The notes beneath the pieces are model-generated. The model saw only the letters and a list, made by a program, of their open reading frames with translations. It did not search any database and had not been told where the DNA came from. This document shows, one piece after another, positions 1 to 6,446 of a stretch of DNA of 8,320 bases (position 1 is its first letter; every line of letters starts with the position of its first letter). This DNA is from an uncultured Actinomycetes bacterium. GTDB taxonomy: Bacteria; Actinomycetota; Acidimicrobiia; Acidimicrobiales; RAAP-2. The stretch covers positions 1 to 8,320 of the forward strand of contig CAITOG010000196.1 of NCBI GenBank assembly GCA_903893955.1, given 5' to 3'. The position numbers and the translations under genes were made by a program.

Positions 1-831
1 GCTCCGCCGAGGGTCGCTCTCGAGGCCATCGAGCGTGGATCGCAGCAGCGAGCGCAGCTCGTCCAGCGTCGATTCAGCCCCTTGGATGGCATCGACGAGA
101 TCGCTCAGCGCCGTGAGGCTCTCGAGCGAGCGTCGTATCCTCGCCAGCACATCTTGAGGAGAGGCAGCTTCTTCCCCTGCCAGAAGTCCGACACCCTCGC
201 CAAGAGCAGCTCGCGTAGTCTCCACCGCGGCCAACATCTCGAGCTCCTCGAGCAATCGATCGAGCTCGTTGGGATCCACCAGATTGGCAGCGTCAATGTC
301 GGCCACCTGGTGGTCGAGCAGCGCTACCTCGCGCTCGATGTTCTCCACGCCACCGCCGAGCTCGTCGTGCTCCGCTGCGATCCGCGCCACCTCTCGACGC
401 AGCTGCGCCACAGGACTCGAATCGATCTCGCCGAACGAGTCGAGTGCAGTGCGCATCGATCCCGCAACGAGGAGTGAGTGGTGCTCGTGCTGGCCGTGGA
501 TGTCGAGAAAGCCTGCAACCTGCTCTTGGAGGACCTGCACCGTTGCCAGTGAGCCGTCGATCCATGATCGAGCCCGACCCTCGTGCGGGATCTCGCGCGC
601 GATGATCCGCTCTCTCCCGTCATGGTCAAGGAAGATCGCCTCGAGACGGGCCGTGTGGCCAGGCTGGACGAGACCCCGTCGGGGCCTCCCACCGAGCACG
701 ATCTCAAGCGCATCCACGAGGAGGGTCTTGCCTGCGCCCGTCTCGCCCGTGAGCGCGGTCAGCCCGTCGCCGAGCTCGATGGCAGCCTCGTCGATGACGC
801 CGAGGTCGCGGACGTGGAGCTCGAGGAGCAT
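1..831 (-). CDS. recN: DNA repair ATPase RecN, N-terminal part (cut by window edge)
   Basis: RecN is an SMC-like cytosolic ATPase that acts early in recombinational repair of double-strand breaks. The frame is open from an ATG at 831 to base 1, giving 277 residues, about half of the usual 550–590. Residues 1–135 form the N-terminal ATPase lobe, with a Walker A GETGAGKT at 29–36 and the family-typical block DIHGQHEHHSLL at 110–121. From about residue 140 the sequence becomes rich in Leu, Glu and Arg, and reads as the first arm of the coiled coil (LLDHQVADID, ELDRLLEELE). The C-terminal lobe with Walker B lies outside the window. The start is 5 nt after the nadK stop, with only a weak purine-rich stretch before it, so translation is probably coupled to nadK. 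It is the last visible gene of the minus-strand operon. The family call is secure. Confidence 0.95.
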   Translation of the reverse strand, partial: MLLELHVRDLGVIDEAAIELGDGLTALTGETGAGKTLLVDALEIVLGGRPRRGLVQPGHTARLEAIFLDHDGRERIIAREIPHEGRARSWIDGSLATVQVLQEQVAGFLDIHGQHEHHSLLVAGSMRTALDSFGEIDSSPVAQLRREVARIAAEHDELGGGVENIEREVALLDHQVADIDAANLVDPNELDRLLEELEMLAAVETTRAALGEGVGLLAGEEAASPQDVLARIRRSLESLTALSDLVDAIQGAESTLDELRSLLRSTLDGLESDPRRS

Positions 832-836
832 CCGGC

Positions 837-1664
837 CTACTCGTGACCCTGCCGCAGGCTCTCCCGAAGCCGACGTCCGATGCCGACGTCCGAAAGGACG
901 GCAACCTTGAGTCGGCGAGGATGCCGACGGATCGAAACCGACTGTGCAGGGTCGAGCTGTCCGACGCTGCTGCCATCAATCACGCAGACGGCAGGTCGCT
1001 CGCCGACGACATCGAGCGTCACGCTCTGCGCGCCGCTGAGCACGACGCTCCGATCGATCACGAAGTGTGGTGCCACTGGCGTGACCACAAAGCCGTCGAT
1101 CTGCGGAGCGAGCACCGGTCCCCCGGCGGAGAGGTTGTAGGCCGTCGACCCAGTCGGGGTCGAGACGAGGACCCCGTCAGCGGCAAAGGTCAAGAACGGC
1201 TCGCCGTCGATGCTCGTCGCAACCCTCACCACGTGACCAGGCACGGTCTTCTCCAGGGAGACCTCGTTGACGACGACGAGCTCGGTGTCGAACTGATCAG
1301 CTGTCAGTCCGAGGCAGGCTCGTTCCTCGATCGAGACGTCACCTCTGAGCGTGCGCTCGATCGCGTCGTCGAGGTCGGTGGGAGCGACGTTGAGGAGGTA
1401 GCCGACTCGCCCGAAATTGACGCCAAGGATCGGGACGTCAAGCTCGTGAGCCCGACGCGCCGCACGGAGGAAGGTCCCGTCTCCACCGAGGCTCACGAAG
1501 AGCTCCGCCTCGACGTCTCTGAGCTGATCTGTTCCGTCGTGGTGATCCAGCACAACCACGCGAGCGGCATGGCCATGGCTCGTGAGCGTGCGTGCGGCCG
1601 CGTCGGCAGTCGAAGACGCCTCGTCCCTGCCGCCAGGCACCACGAGGGCGATCAGTGAGCTCAT
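837..1664 (-). CDS. nadK: NAD kinase
   Basis: This enzyme phosphorylates NAD at the 2' position of the adenosine ribose to make NADP, using ATP or polyphosphate, in the cytosol. The 275 residues are a normal bacterial length. The diagnostic GGDGT is at residues 60–64, with Asp62 as the expected catalytic aspartate. GVNFGRVGYL is at 81–90, the Asn-Glu pair at 133–134, DGVLVSTPTGSTAYNLSAGG at 163–182, and a late DGSSVGQL at 230–237. The ATG overlaps the tlyA stop as ATGA, and GGGGAG (1670–1675, minus strand) lies 5 nt upstream, so this start is well supported. It shares the operon with tlyA and recN, as in mycobacteria (Rv1694–Rv1696). The 3' end contains a 13-bp tandem repeat, listed separately. 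NAD kinase is confident; the phosphate donor cannot be read from the sequence. Confidence 0.96.
   Translation of the reverse strand: MSSLIALVVPGGRDEASSTADAAARTLTSHGHAARVVVLDHHDGTDQLRDVEAELFVSLGGDGTFLRAARRAHELDVPILGVNFGRVGYLLNVAPTDLDDAIERTLRGDVSIEERACLGLTADQFDTELVVVNEVSLEKTVPGHVVRVATSIDGEPFLTFAADGVLVSTPTGSTAYNLSAGGPVLAPQIDGFVVTPVAPHFVIDRSVVLSGAQSVTLDVVGERPAVCVIDGSSVGQLDPAQSVSIRRHPRRLKVAVLSDVGIGRRLRESLRQGHE
869..893. repeat. Two-copy 13-bp tandem repeat inside nadK
   Basis: The 12-mer GCCGACGTCCGA occurs at 869–880 and again at 882–893, a 13-nt period. It lies in the last 20 or so codons of nadK. Because 13 is not a multiple of three, the two copies are read in different frames, so the repeat does not reflect repeated amino acids. 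Gain or loss of one unit would shift the frame and change only the NadK C-terminal tail. Confidence 0.85.
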
Positions 1665-2482
1665 GAGAGCTCCCCAGCTCGCTCCACGGCTGCGGTGATC
1701 GCAGCGTCGAGGTCGAGGAGTGCAGGTGACAGCGTGGTGGCGTAGACGAGGAATTCAGCGTTCCCGGCGGGACCCAGGATCGGCGAGGTCCCGATGCCGG
1801 CGACGTTCACATCCGTTGCGGCAAGAGCGTCCACGACGCTGCGAAGCGCACCGGCTCGGTCAGCATCGTCCTTGACCACACCTCGTCCGCGCGCTGCCAC
1901 CTGGCGTCCGACCTCGAACTGCGGCTTGCAGAGCACGATCACCTCTCCCCCGGGTCCAGCCAGCTCGACCAGTCTGGCGCAGATCGGGACGACCGAGGTG
2001 AAGGAAAGATCGGCTACGACCAGCGAGGGTGCAGGAAAGGGCTCGAGCATCTCTATCGCGCTGAGGCGCTCGAGAGCTCGGATGTTGGTCCGTTCCAAGC
2101 AGACCACACGTGGATCAGCCCGCAAGCGCTCATGGAGCTGTCCGTAGCCAACATCGACAGCGATGACGCCAAGGGCGCCACGTTGCAAGAGGCAATCGGT
2201 GAACCCACCCGTTGAGCTCCCCGCATCGATGGCTGTCCGGTTCCTCGGATCGACCTCGAAGAGATCGAGGGCAGCCTCGAGCTTGCGACCTCCTCGGCTG
2301 ACGAACGATGGTCGGTCATCGATCACGACGATCGCCTCGCTCGGCGCAACCTGTCGGGCTGGCTTGTCGGCGATGGAGCCGAGGACCCGCACCCTTCCTT
2401 CCGTGATCAACGCCGCTGCCTCAGAGCGTGAACCGACGAGGCCACGCTCAACCATGGCCACATCGAGGCGCACCCTGCGCAC
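1661..2482 (-). CDS. tlyA: TlyA, 16S/23S rRNA 2'-O-cytidine methyltransferase
   Basis: TlyA uses S-adenosylmethionine to methylate the ribose 2'-O of cytidines in rRNA. In mycobacteria both subunits are modified and loss of the enzyme gives capreomycin resistance. An S4 RNA-binding domain covers about residues 1–60 (RLDVAMVERGLVGSRSEAAAL, then ADKPARQV). It is followed by FVSRGGRKL (60–68) and an FtsJ/RrmJ-type fold with the SAM loop DAGSSTGGFTD at 86–96 and DVGYGQL at 110–116. The K-D-K-E tetrad expected for this family maps to Lys67, Asp158 (VVADLS), Lys186 (CKPQFE) and Glu243 (GNAEF). The length of 273 is normal. The start is a GTG with GGAG (2490–2493, minus strand) 7 nt upstream; a GTG three codons later is a less likely alternative. 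Its stop overlaps the nadK start. The target cytidines here are inferred from homologues. Confidence 0.95.
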   Translation of the reverse strand: MRRVRLDVAMVERGLVGSRSEAAALITEGRVRVLGSIADKPARQVAPSEAIVVIDDRPSFVSRGGRKLEAALDLFEVDPRNRTAIDAGSSTGGFTDCLLQRGALGVIAVDVGYGQLHERLRADPRVVCLERTNIRALERLSAIEMLEPFPAPSLVVADLSFTSVVPICARLVELAGPGGEVIVLCKPQFEVGRQVAARGRGVVKDDADRAGALRSVVDALAATDVNVAGIGTSPILGPAGNAEFLVYATTLSPALLDLDAAITAAVERAGELS

Positions 2483-2485
2483 TGC

Positions 2486-2743
2486 TCAGCTCCGTCGCAG
2501 CTGGCCAAGCCGGTCGGCCACCGACCGGAGGGTGTTCCCAGCTCCTGTCGTCGCAGAAGCCACACACGATCCGACCCGATGCGTGAAACTGCCGACGGCC
2601 GAAGGGAAGGCACCCGCCGTGAGGCCAACCGTGTCACTCGGGACACGTCCGAGGCTCCGGGCGATCTCCTCTCCTCGAGAGGCGGCCACCGTGGTGAGCA
2701 AGGTGGCCGCCTCGACGTAGCGTCGGGCACCGCCGACCGTCAT
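2486..2743 (-). CDS. Small uncharacterised protein between HAD phosphatase and tlyA
   Basis: I do not recognise a function for this 85-residue protein. Its reality rests on context: its ATG overlaps the phosphatase stop as ATGA, it ends 3 nt before the tlyA GTG, and its 3' end carries the tlyA Shine-Dalgarno. M. tuberculosis has a short gene (Rv1693) at the same place. Residues 6–33 (ARRYVEAATLLTTV, then GEEIARSLGRV) look like one charged amphipathic helix. Residues 38–70 are rich in Gly, Ala, Ser and Thr and look flexible. Residues 71–85 form a second basic stretch (TLRSVADRLGQLRRS). No signal peptide or clear membrane segment is seen. The N-terminal helix recalls the short phasin-like proteins annotated near tlyA in some actinobacteria, but this is a recollection and not an assignment. 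No strong ribosome site precedes it, so translation is probably coupled. Confidence 0.75.
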   Translation of the reverse strand: MTVGGARRYVEAATLLTTVAASRGEEIARSLGRVPSDTVGLTAGAFPSAVGSFTHRVGSCVASATTGAGNTLRSVADRLGQLRRS

Positions 2744-3510
2744 GAGGGCACCCGGCTGACGGCGGCCAGCAGCTCGGTGACGACGGTCATGAGGGTGGAG
2801 CCCGCATACGTAGCACCAGCGTCTCGGCTCGGCACAGCATCAGAGAGGACGTGGCCGAACGGGACTTCGAGCTCGATCGCCAGCGCCCCATCGGTGGCCG
2901 GCCTGTCGCCGATGACCGCTACGATCTTGTCGGCTCGCTCCTCGATCAGCGAGACCATGGCGCGCCCAGGCTTGCCAGCGATCGTCGGCGTGGACTCAGC
3001 AGCCGTCGACACAGCGGCGACCAGCGCACCAGTCCCGGGCAGCAGTCCGTCGGGCGTGGGATGGGTGGCGTCGTCGTTGGTGGCGATGAAGCGTGCACCC
3101 CGCCGGATCGCTGTGCTGGCGGCAGCGATGGTGTCGAAACCGAAGGTCCGATCCCACCCGACGAGCACGACATCAGGATCGTCTTCGACGATGAGACAAC
3201 CACGATCCCCGACTGCTTCGAGGAGTCCCGCATCACCCAGCACCATCACCCGTTCACCAGGAGCCAGCAAGCTGGCTGCGGCACCTGCTGCTGTGATGAG
3301 CTCTTGAGCGGTGGCGTCGATGCCCGCCCGAGCGAGCCGACCGAGCAGCGTCTGAGCAGTCGGAGATGAGTTGTTGGTGGCGAAGAGCGGCGTGAAGCCA
3401 GCGGCTCGCAGCGTCTCGACCGCGTCGGCCGCCTCTGGGAGCGGTTCACCTGCGAGCCAGACGACCCCGTCAAGGTCGATGACGACTGTTCCGAGCGACA
3501 CCTCTGTCAC
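2740..3510 (-). CDS. HAD-IIA family phosphatase (NagD-like; glycerol-3-phosphate phosphatase type)
   Basis: This is a cytosolic Mg-dependent phosphatase of the haloacid dehalogenase superfamily, subfamily IIA. Counting from the GTG at 3510 it has 256 residues. Motif I is DLDGV at 12–16, with nucleophile Asp12 and acid/base Asp14. Motif II is TNNSS at 45–49. The motif III lysine is Lys180 in GKPG. Motif IV is GDRPATD at 201–207. The cap domain lies between about 60 and 175 and contains the family-typical PTPDGLLPGTGAL. An ATG at 3543 would add 11 residues but has no Shine-Dalgarno and would overlap the upstream gene by 37 nt. The GTG overlaps that gene's stop as GTGA, like other junctions here. 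The positional counterpart Rv1692 is a glycerol-3-phosphate phosphatase, so a role in polar-lipid glycerol recycling is possible. The substrate is an inference. Confidence 0.9.
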   Translation of the reverse strand: MTEVSLGTVVIDLDGVVWLAGEPLPEAADAVETLRAAGFTPLFATNNSSPTAQTLLGRLARAGIDATAQELITAAGAAASLLAPGERVMVLGDAGLLEAVGDRGCLIVEDDPDVVLVGWDRTFGFDTIAAASTAIRRGARFIATNDDATHPTPDGLLPGTGALVAAVSTAAESTPTIAGKPGRAMVSLIEERADKIVAVIGDRPATDGALAIELEVPFGHVLSDAVPSRDAGATYAGSTLMTVVTELLAAVSRVPS

Positions 3511-3953
3511 GCCCGCTCGTACGGGACCACCACGACTGGGCATGCGGCGTGGTGAACACAGTGCAGGCCGACGGAACCGAGGAGCACCGAGCCGATGTCG
3601 CCGTGGCCTCGATTACCAACCACGAGCATCAGCGCCCCCTGTGACGCATCTGTCAGCACGTCTGCTGGATGTCCTGGGCGAACGTCCTTGACGACGGTCA
3701 CCGACGTCGGGACATCGAGTGCTGCCAGCGTGTCGTCGATAGCCGCGACTGCGTAGGCCTCGAGGTCTTCGTCTGAGATCTGGGTCGTCATCGACGCACC
3801 GAGCGCTTCGCCCATCCCCAGCCAGGCCGCAGGGGTTTGGAAGGCCGAGACGAGGCGAAGCGTTGCGCCGCGTACGACGGCCTCTTCGATCGCCCATCGA
3901 GCTGCGGAGACAGCGCTCGGGGACCCATCAGCACCAACCACGATGTCTGCCAT
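3507..3953 (-). CDS. Universal stress protein, ATP-binding UspA type
   Basis: Single-domain Usp proteins are small cytosolic nucleotide-binding proteins tied to dormancy, hypoxia or starvation responses. From the ATG at 3953 it has 148 residues, the normal size for one domain. It begins MADIVVGADGSPSA, with the conserved Asp9-Gly-Ser, and ends in a hydrophobic strand (CPVVVVPYE). The ATP-binding signature G-2x-G-9x-G-S is complete: Gly113, Gly116, Gly126 and Ser127. The frame is open further upstream to an ATG at 4007, but that extension has no family resemblance and would cross the divergent promoter. The 3953 start has GGAGGAGG just before it. This gene heads the operon, so its promoter probably also drives the phosphatase, tlyA, nadK and recN. 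The physiological trigger is unknown. Confidence 0.93.
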   Translation of the reverse strand: MADIVVGADGSPSAVSAARWAIEEAVVRGATLRLVSAFQTPAAWLGMGEALGASMTTQISDEDLEAYAVAAIDDTLAALDVPTSVTVVKDVRPGHPADVLTDASQGALMLVVGNRGHGDIGSVLLGSVGLHCVHHAACPVVVVPYERA

Positions 3954-3958
3954 ACGAG

Positions 3959-3966
3959 CCTCCTCC
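3959..3966 (-). promoter_or_regulatory. Ribosome binding site that fixes the universal stress protein start
   Basis: On the minus strand this reads GGAGGAGG and ends 5 nt before the ATG at 3953. It is the strongest Shine-Dalgarno in the window. It argues for the 148-residue protein over the version extended to 4007. Confidence 0.85.
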
Positions 3967-3975
3967 GCTGTGCGA

Positions 3976-3981
3976 ATCGTA
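3976..3981 (-). promoter_or_regulatory. Putative -10 element of the usp–recN operon
   Basis: The minus strand reads TACGAT, matching the TAnnnT core of a housekeeping -10 box. Transcription would start near 3969 and give a leader of about 16 nt that just contains the ribosome site. No good -35 hexamer is visible 16–18 nt upstream, where the CACATG/CATGTG dyad lies. This may mean an activator-dependent promoter or another sigma factor. It is assigned by eye only. Confidence 0.45.
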
Positions 3982-3988
3982 GTGTGGC

Positions 3989-3994
3989 TACTCT
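3989..3994 (+). promoter_or_regulatory. Putative -10 element for a leaderless transcript of the PH-like gene
   Basis: TACTCT matches TAnnnT, and its end lies 6 nt before the A of the ATG at 4001. That is the spacing at which the start codon itself would be the first transcribed base. No Shine-Dalgarno precedes this ATG. Leaderless mRNAs are common in actinobacteria. No convincing -35 is seen. Confidence 0.4.
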
Positions 3995-3997
3995 CAT

Positions 3998-4012
3998 CAC
4001 ATGGCACATGTG
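3998..4012. promoter_or_regulatory. Perfect inverted repeat CACATG-gca-CATGTG, possible operator
   Basis: A 6-bp inverted repeat with a 3-bp spacer covers the ATG at 4001 and the expected -35 zone of the divergent usp promoter. A CACATG direct repeat (3998–4003 and 4005–4010) is embedded in it, and flanking ATCAC (3996–4000) and GTGAT (4013–4017) add further imperfect symmetry. A bound regulator here could affect both directions. Part of the dyad is coding sequence, so chance is not excluded. Confidence 0.4.
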
Positions 4013-4357
4013 GTGATCGACGGACAGATGCTGACCGTGAAGATGTCCCGCTGGGAGCGGCTCGGCGCCCAGCACCGAGACGTCACCGTGCCGCTCGCTG
4101 CAGTGACGGCTGTCAGCACGACCGAGGATCCCTGGACGATCTTTGATGGAATCAGGGCCCCTGGAACCGGCATCCCGGGAGTCATCATGCTCGGGACGTT
4201 GCGGTCAAAGGGCTCCAAGACCTTCTGTGCCGTCTATCGCCACGGACCCGCCTTGGTGATCACGACGACTGACCCTGCGTTCGCTCGACTGATCGTGTCC
4301 GCTTCGGATGCGTCCGAGCAGGCTGCGGCGCTGAGCGCTCAGCTCGATGTCACCTGA
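4001..4357 (+). CDS. Small PH-like domain protein of actinobacterial type
   Basis: This 118-residue soluble protein has alternating short hydrophobic strands and resembles a widespread actinobacterial family with a bacterial pleckstrin-homology-like fold. It has strands at 2–7 and 10–15 (LTVKMS), then RDVTVPLAAVTAV at 26–38, a DPW at 43–45, and the conspicuous glycine/proline loop GIRAPGTGIPG at 50–60. After that come KTFCAVYRHGPALVI at 73–87 and a C-terminal helix (EQAAALSAQL). No catalytic motif, signal peptide or membrane segment is visible, and the biochemical role is not known to me. The start is the ATG right after a -10-like box. A slightly later start is unlikely because the first strand would be lost. 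Its end overlaps the FUSC gene by 11 bp, which suggests coupled expression and perhaps a functional link to the membrane protein. Confidence 0.85.
   Translation: MAHVVIDGQMLTVKMSRWERLGAQHRDVTVPLAAVTAVSTTEDPWTIFDGIRAPGTGIPGVIMLGTLRSKGSKTFCAVYRHGPALVITTTDPAFARLIVSASDASEQAAALSAQLDVT
4330..4343. repeat. 14-bp perfect palindrome just before the FUSC start
   Basis: GCTGAGCGCTCAGC is fully self-complementary and ends 3 nt before the ATG at 4347. It lies where a Shine-Dalgarno would be expected, and no convincing one is present. As RNA it could fold into a 5-bp stem with a GCGC loop. It is also coding sequence for the end of the PH-like protein (Ala-Leu-Ser-Ala-Gln). Confidence 0.6.
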
Positions 4358-6437
4358 GACGACGTCGCAGGGCTCGACCCAGCACGGAGCCGGCGCACGT
4401 CTCGCGTCCTTCCTTAGGTCTCGATGGAGGGGAGCGGTCCGCTTCGCCCTCGCCATCACGGTCGCCGACGGACTGGCGATCCTCGTGTTCGGCCACGTGG
4501 CGGCGACGTACTTCGCGTCCTTCTGCGTCGTCGCACTGCTGTACTTCTGCGACTTCGATGGAGGGCTGCCGCAGCGTGTCGCTGCCTATGGACTCGCGTC
4601 GATCCTCGGCGCAGCGGGCGTGGTGCTCGGGACGGCTGTCGCCGGGTCCATCTGGCTGTCGATCGGCATCACGATCGTCATCGCCTTTGCCTTGACGATC
4701 GCCCGATCGCTCTTCGGCCTGGTCGCCCGGTCGGTCGTCGCTCTCCAGATCTCGGTGCTGATCGCCGTCATGGTCCCCTCAAGATGGTCGAGCCTCTTGC
4801 CCTCGCTCGGAGCGTGGGCACTCGGGTCGGTCATCGCTCTCGCCGCAGCACTGCTGGTCTTCCCTCGACCACCTCGGCGACAGATCTCGCAGGGTCTCGC
4901 AGATTGGGCAGACGCGGCTGCGCGCCTCGCCCTCGTCGCCCATCATGACGGTGACGTCCTTGCAGCGCGTCGACAGCTCATCTCGGCGCAGATGCAGTTG
5001 CGAACGATGGCGATGACGGATCAGAACCGGCCCGGCTGGATCGGCCGTCGCTCGCGATTGATCGGCGAGATGGTCGAGGCGGCGTCCTCAGTCACCGCCG
5101 TCATCGCCACCTTGCCGGCGCCGTCGAACCTCAGGGTGCCGCAAGACGAGCTCTCCTCGGCCTGCGAGGAGGCGTTCCTCTGGATGGCTGCTGTCTTGCG
5201 TGGCGACCTCGATCAGGACGAGAGTCCTGCTCCTGCGATCGGGCACCTGCGACATGTTGATCTCGATCGATCCGCTGCCTGGCTCGCCCGTGTCGCCATC
5301 AGCTCGCCGGACCAGGCCATCAGGGGCATCGAGGACCATCGCTTCACACGAGTCCTGTCGATGGGTGCGTCGAACTTGGTGAACCTGGTGCAGCGGCTCG
5401 AAGGGATCACGCCCCAGGAGCCGAACCTCGAGCTCGCGGTGCTCGAGGATCCCCGGCGGGTTCTGTCGAGTCAGCTCTCCTCTGAATCGCTGTGGTTTCG
5501 CCATGGGGTCCAGGCAGCCATCGCCATGGGGGCTGCGGTCTGGATCGCTCGCAGCCTGGGCTTCGCTCACGGCTTCTGGGTCGTGATGAGTGCGCTCGGG
5601 CTGGTGCACGTGTCCTTCACCGCCTCAGAGACCCAACGAGGGGCCCTTCGCGCTGCAATTGGCACTGCGGTTGGTGTCGGCATCGGCGTGGTGGGACTTC
5701 AGCTGCACGGGGGGCTCCTCCTCGCAGCGGTCCTGCTGCCCTTCACAGCGCTCGCTGCGAAGGTGCTCAATGGGAACGATCCGCTCCTCTCACAGGGTGG
5801 CTACACCGTGTTCGCCATCGTCAACACCCTCGTGCTCGGCTGGCCGGCACGCTCTGACATCCTCGAGGCACGCTTGATCGATGTCTTGGTCGGTCTGGCG
5901 GTGACGGTGGTGGCCATGACGCTCGTCTACCCGCGGGGTCCGGCGAGGCTCTTGGCGATCTGCGGCCAGGCGCTCGAGGCGGCCCTCGCCGAGGCGCGCG
6001 TAGGGCTCGGGATGCTGCTCAGGGTCGGCGCCGAGGCAGCGGACGATGCGGCGGAGGCGAGCAGCGCGCTCATGGTGGCGCTTACCCGCTTCAGTGCGGC
6101 TCGTACGCCGTTCCTTCGTCAACACCAGGATGATGGACCTGTGCCGGGCGCCCAGCTGGAGCGCCGTGCTCGCCAGATGATGGTCGGCGCCACCGCCATC
6201 GGTGACTTGGCGGCAACCCCCGACCCGCCCGCGAACGTGTCTGCCATTGCAGGAGAGTTCGCCGACCTCGACGCGGGGCTCGGAGATCGGGTTGCACGAC
6301 GGCTCCGGTCGGTCCCCGAGGAGCTGCTCGAGCATCCTGGCGCCTCGGTCAGCGCGCTGTGGGCCGCATGGTGGTTCGACCTTGGAAGCGCATCGCTCGA
6401 CGAGCCCACAGTCGACCAACCGTCCGGCGATCGCTAG
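4347..6437 (+). CDS. FUSC-family membrane protein (aromatic acid exporter / YccS-like)
   Basis: This is a 696-residue inner-membrane protein with the two-repeat layout of the fusaric acid resistance family. A first membrane block covers about residues 30–173 (five or six hydrophobic segments ending LLVFPRPPRRQ). A soluble helical region follows at 174–385. A second membrane block at about 386–529 ends TLVYPRGPARL and includes the FUSC-typical EARLIDVLVG (507–516). A second soluble helical tail covers 530–696. The two blocks have similar length, and both end in a hydrophobic segment closed by Pro and Arg. Relatives export aromatic carboxylic acids or other amphipathic compounds, but many are uncharacterised, so the substrate here is unknown. 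The ATG at 4347 overlaps the PH-like gene by 11 bp and lacks a clear Shine-Dalgarno, so translation is probably coupled. No later in-frame start would keep the first membrane segment. Confidence 0.88.
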   Translation: MSPETTSQGSTQHGAGARLASFLRSRWRGAVRFALAITVADGLAILVFGHVAATYFASFCVVALLYFCDFDGGLPQRVAAYGLASILGAAGVVLGTAVAGSIWLSIGITIVIAFALTIARSLFGLVARSVVALQISVLIAVMVPSRWSSLLPSLGAWALGSVIALAAALLVFPRPPRRQISQGLADWADAAARLALVAHHDGDVLAARRQLISAQMQLRTMAMTDQNRPGWIGRRSRLIGEMVEAASSVTAVIATLPAPSNLRVPQDELSSACEEAFLWMAAVLRGDLDQDESPAPAIGHLRHVDLDRSAAWLARVAISSPDQAIRGIEDHRFTRVLSMGASNLVNLVQRLEGITPQEPNLELAVLEDPRRVLSSQLSSESLWFRHGVQAAIAMGAAVWIARSLGFAHGFWVVMSALGLVHVSFTASETQRGALRAAIGTAVGVGIGVVGLQLHGGLLLAAVLLPFTALAAKVLNGNDPLLSQGGYTVFAIVNTLVLGWPARSDILEARLIDVLVGLAVTVVAMTLVYPRGPARLLAICGQALEAALAEARVGLGMLLRVGAEAADDAAEASSALMVALTRFSAARTPFLRQHQDDGPVPGAQLERRARQMMVGATAIGDLAATPDPPANVSAIAGEFADLDAGLGDRVARRLRSVPEELLEHPGASVSALWAAWWFDLGSASLDEPTVDQPSGDR

Positions 6438-6440
6438 CCT
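6412..6440 (+). promoter_or_regulatory. Putative promoter at the end of the FUSC gene
   Basis: TCGACC (6412–6417, four of six matches to TTGACA) and TAGCCT (6435–6440, TAnnnT) are separated by 17 bp. The -10 box contains the FUSC stop codon TAG. A start 7 nt after the box falls exactly on the A of the ATG at 6447. It would separate rhamnosidase expression from FUSC. Assigned by eye, weak consensus. Confidence 0.35.
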
Positions 6441-6446
6441 GCGCGC

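Noticed and set aside
843..1658. 271-codon open frame on the plus strand opposite nadK
   Set aside because: It mirrors NAD kinase codons on the other strand, has no family motif and is rich in Arg, Asp and Glu as expected from antisense reading of GC-rich genes.
3511..3543. Longer N-terminus for the HAD phosphatase from ATG 3543
   Set aside because: There is no Shine-Dalgarno and a 37-nt overlap with the stress protein gene. The GTG at 3510 gives a GTGA junction like the others and a normal HAD-IIA N-terminus.
3954..4007. Longer N-terminus for the universal stress protein from ATG 4007
   Set aside because: It adds 18 residues unlike the family, crosses the divergent promoter and ignores the strong GGAGGAGG before 3953.
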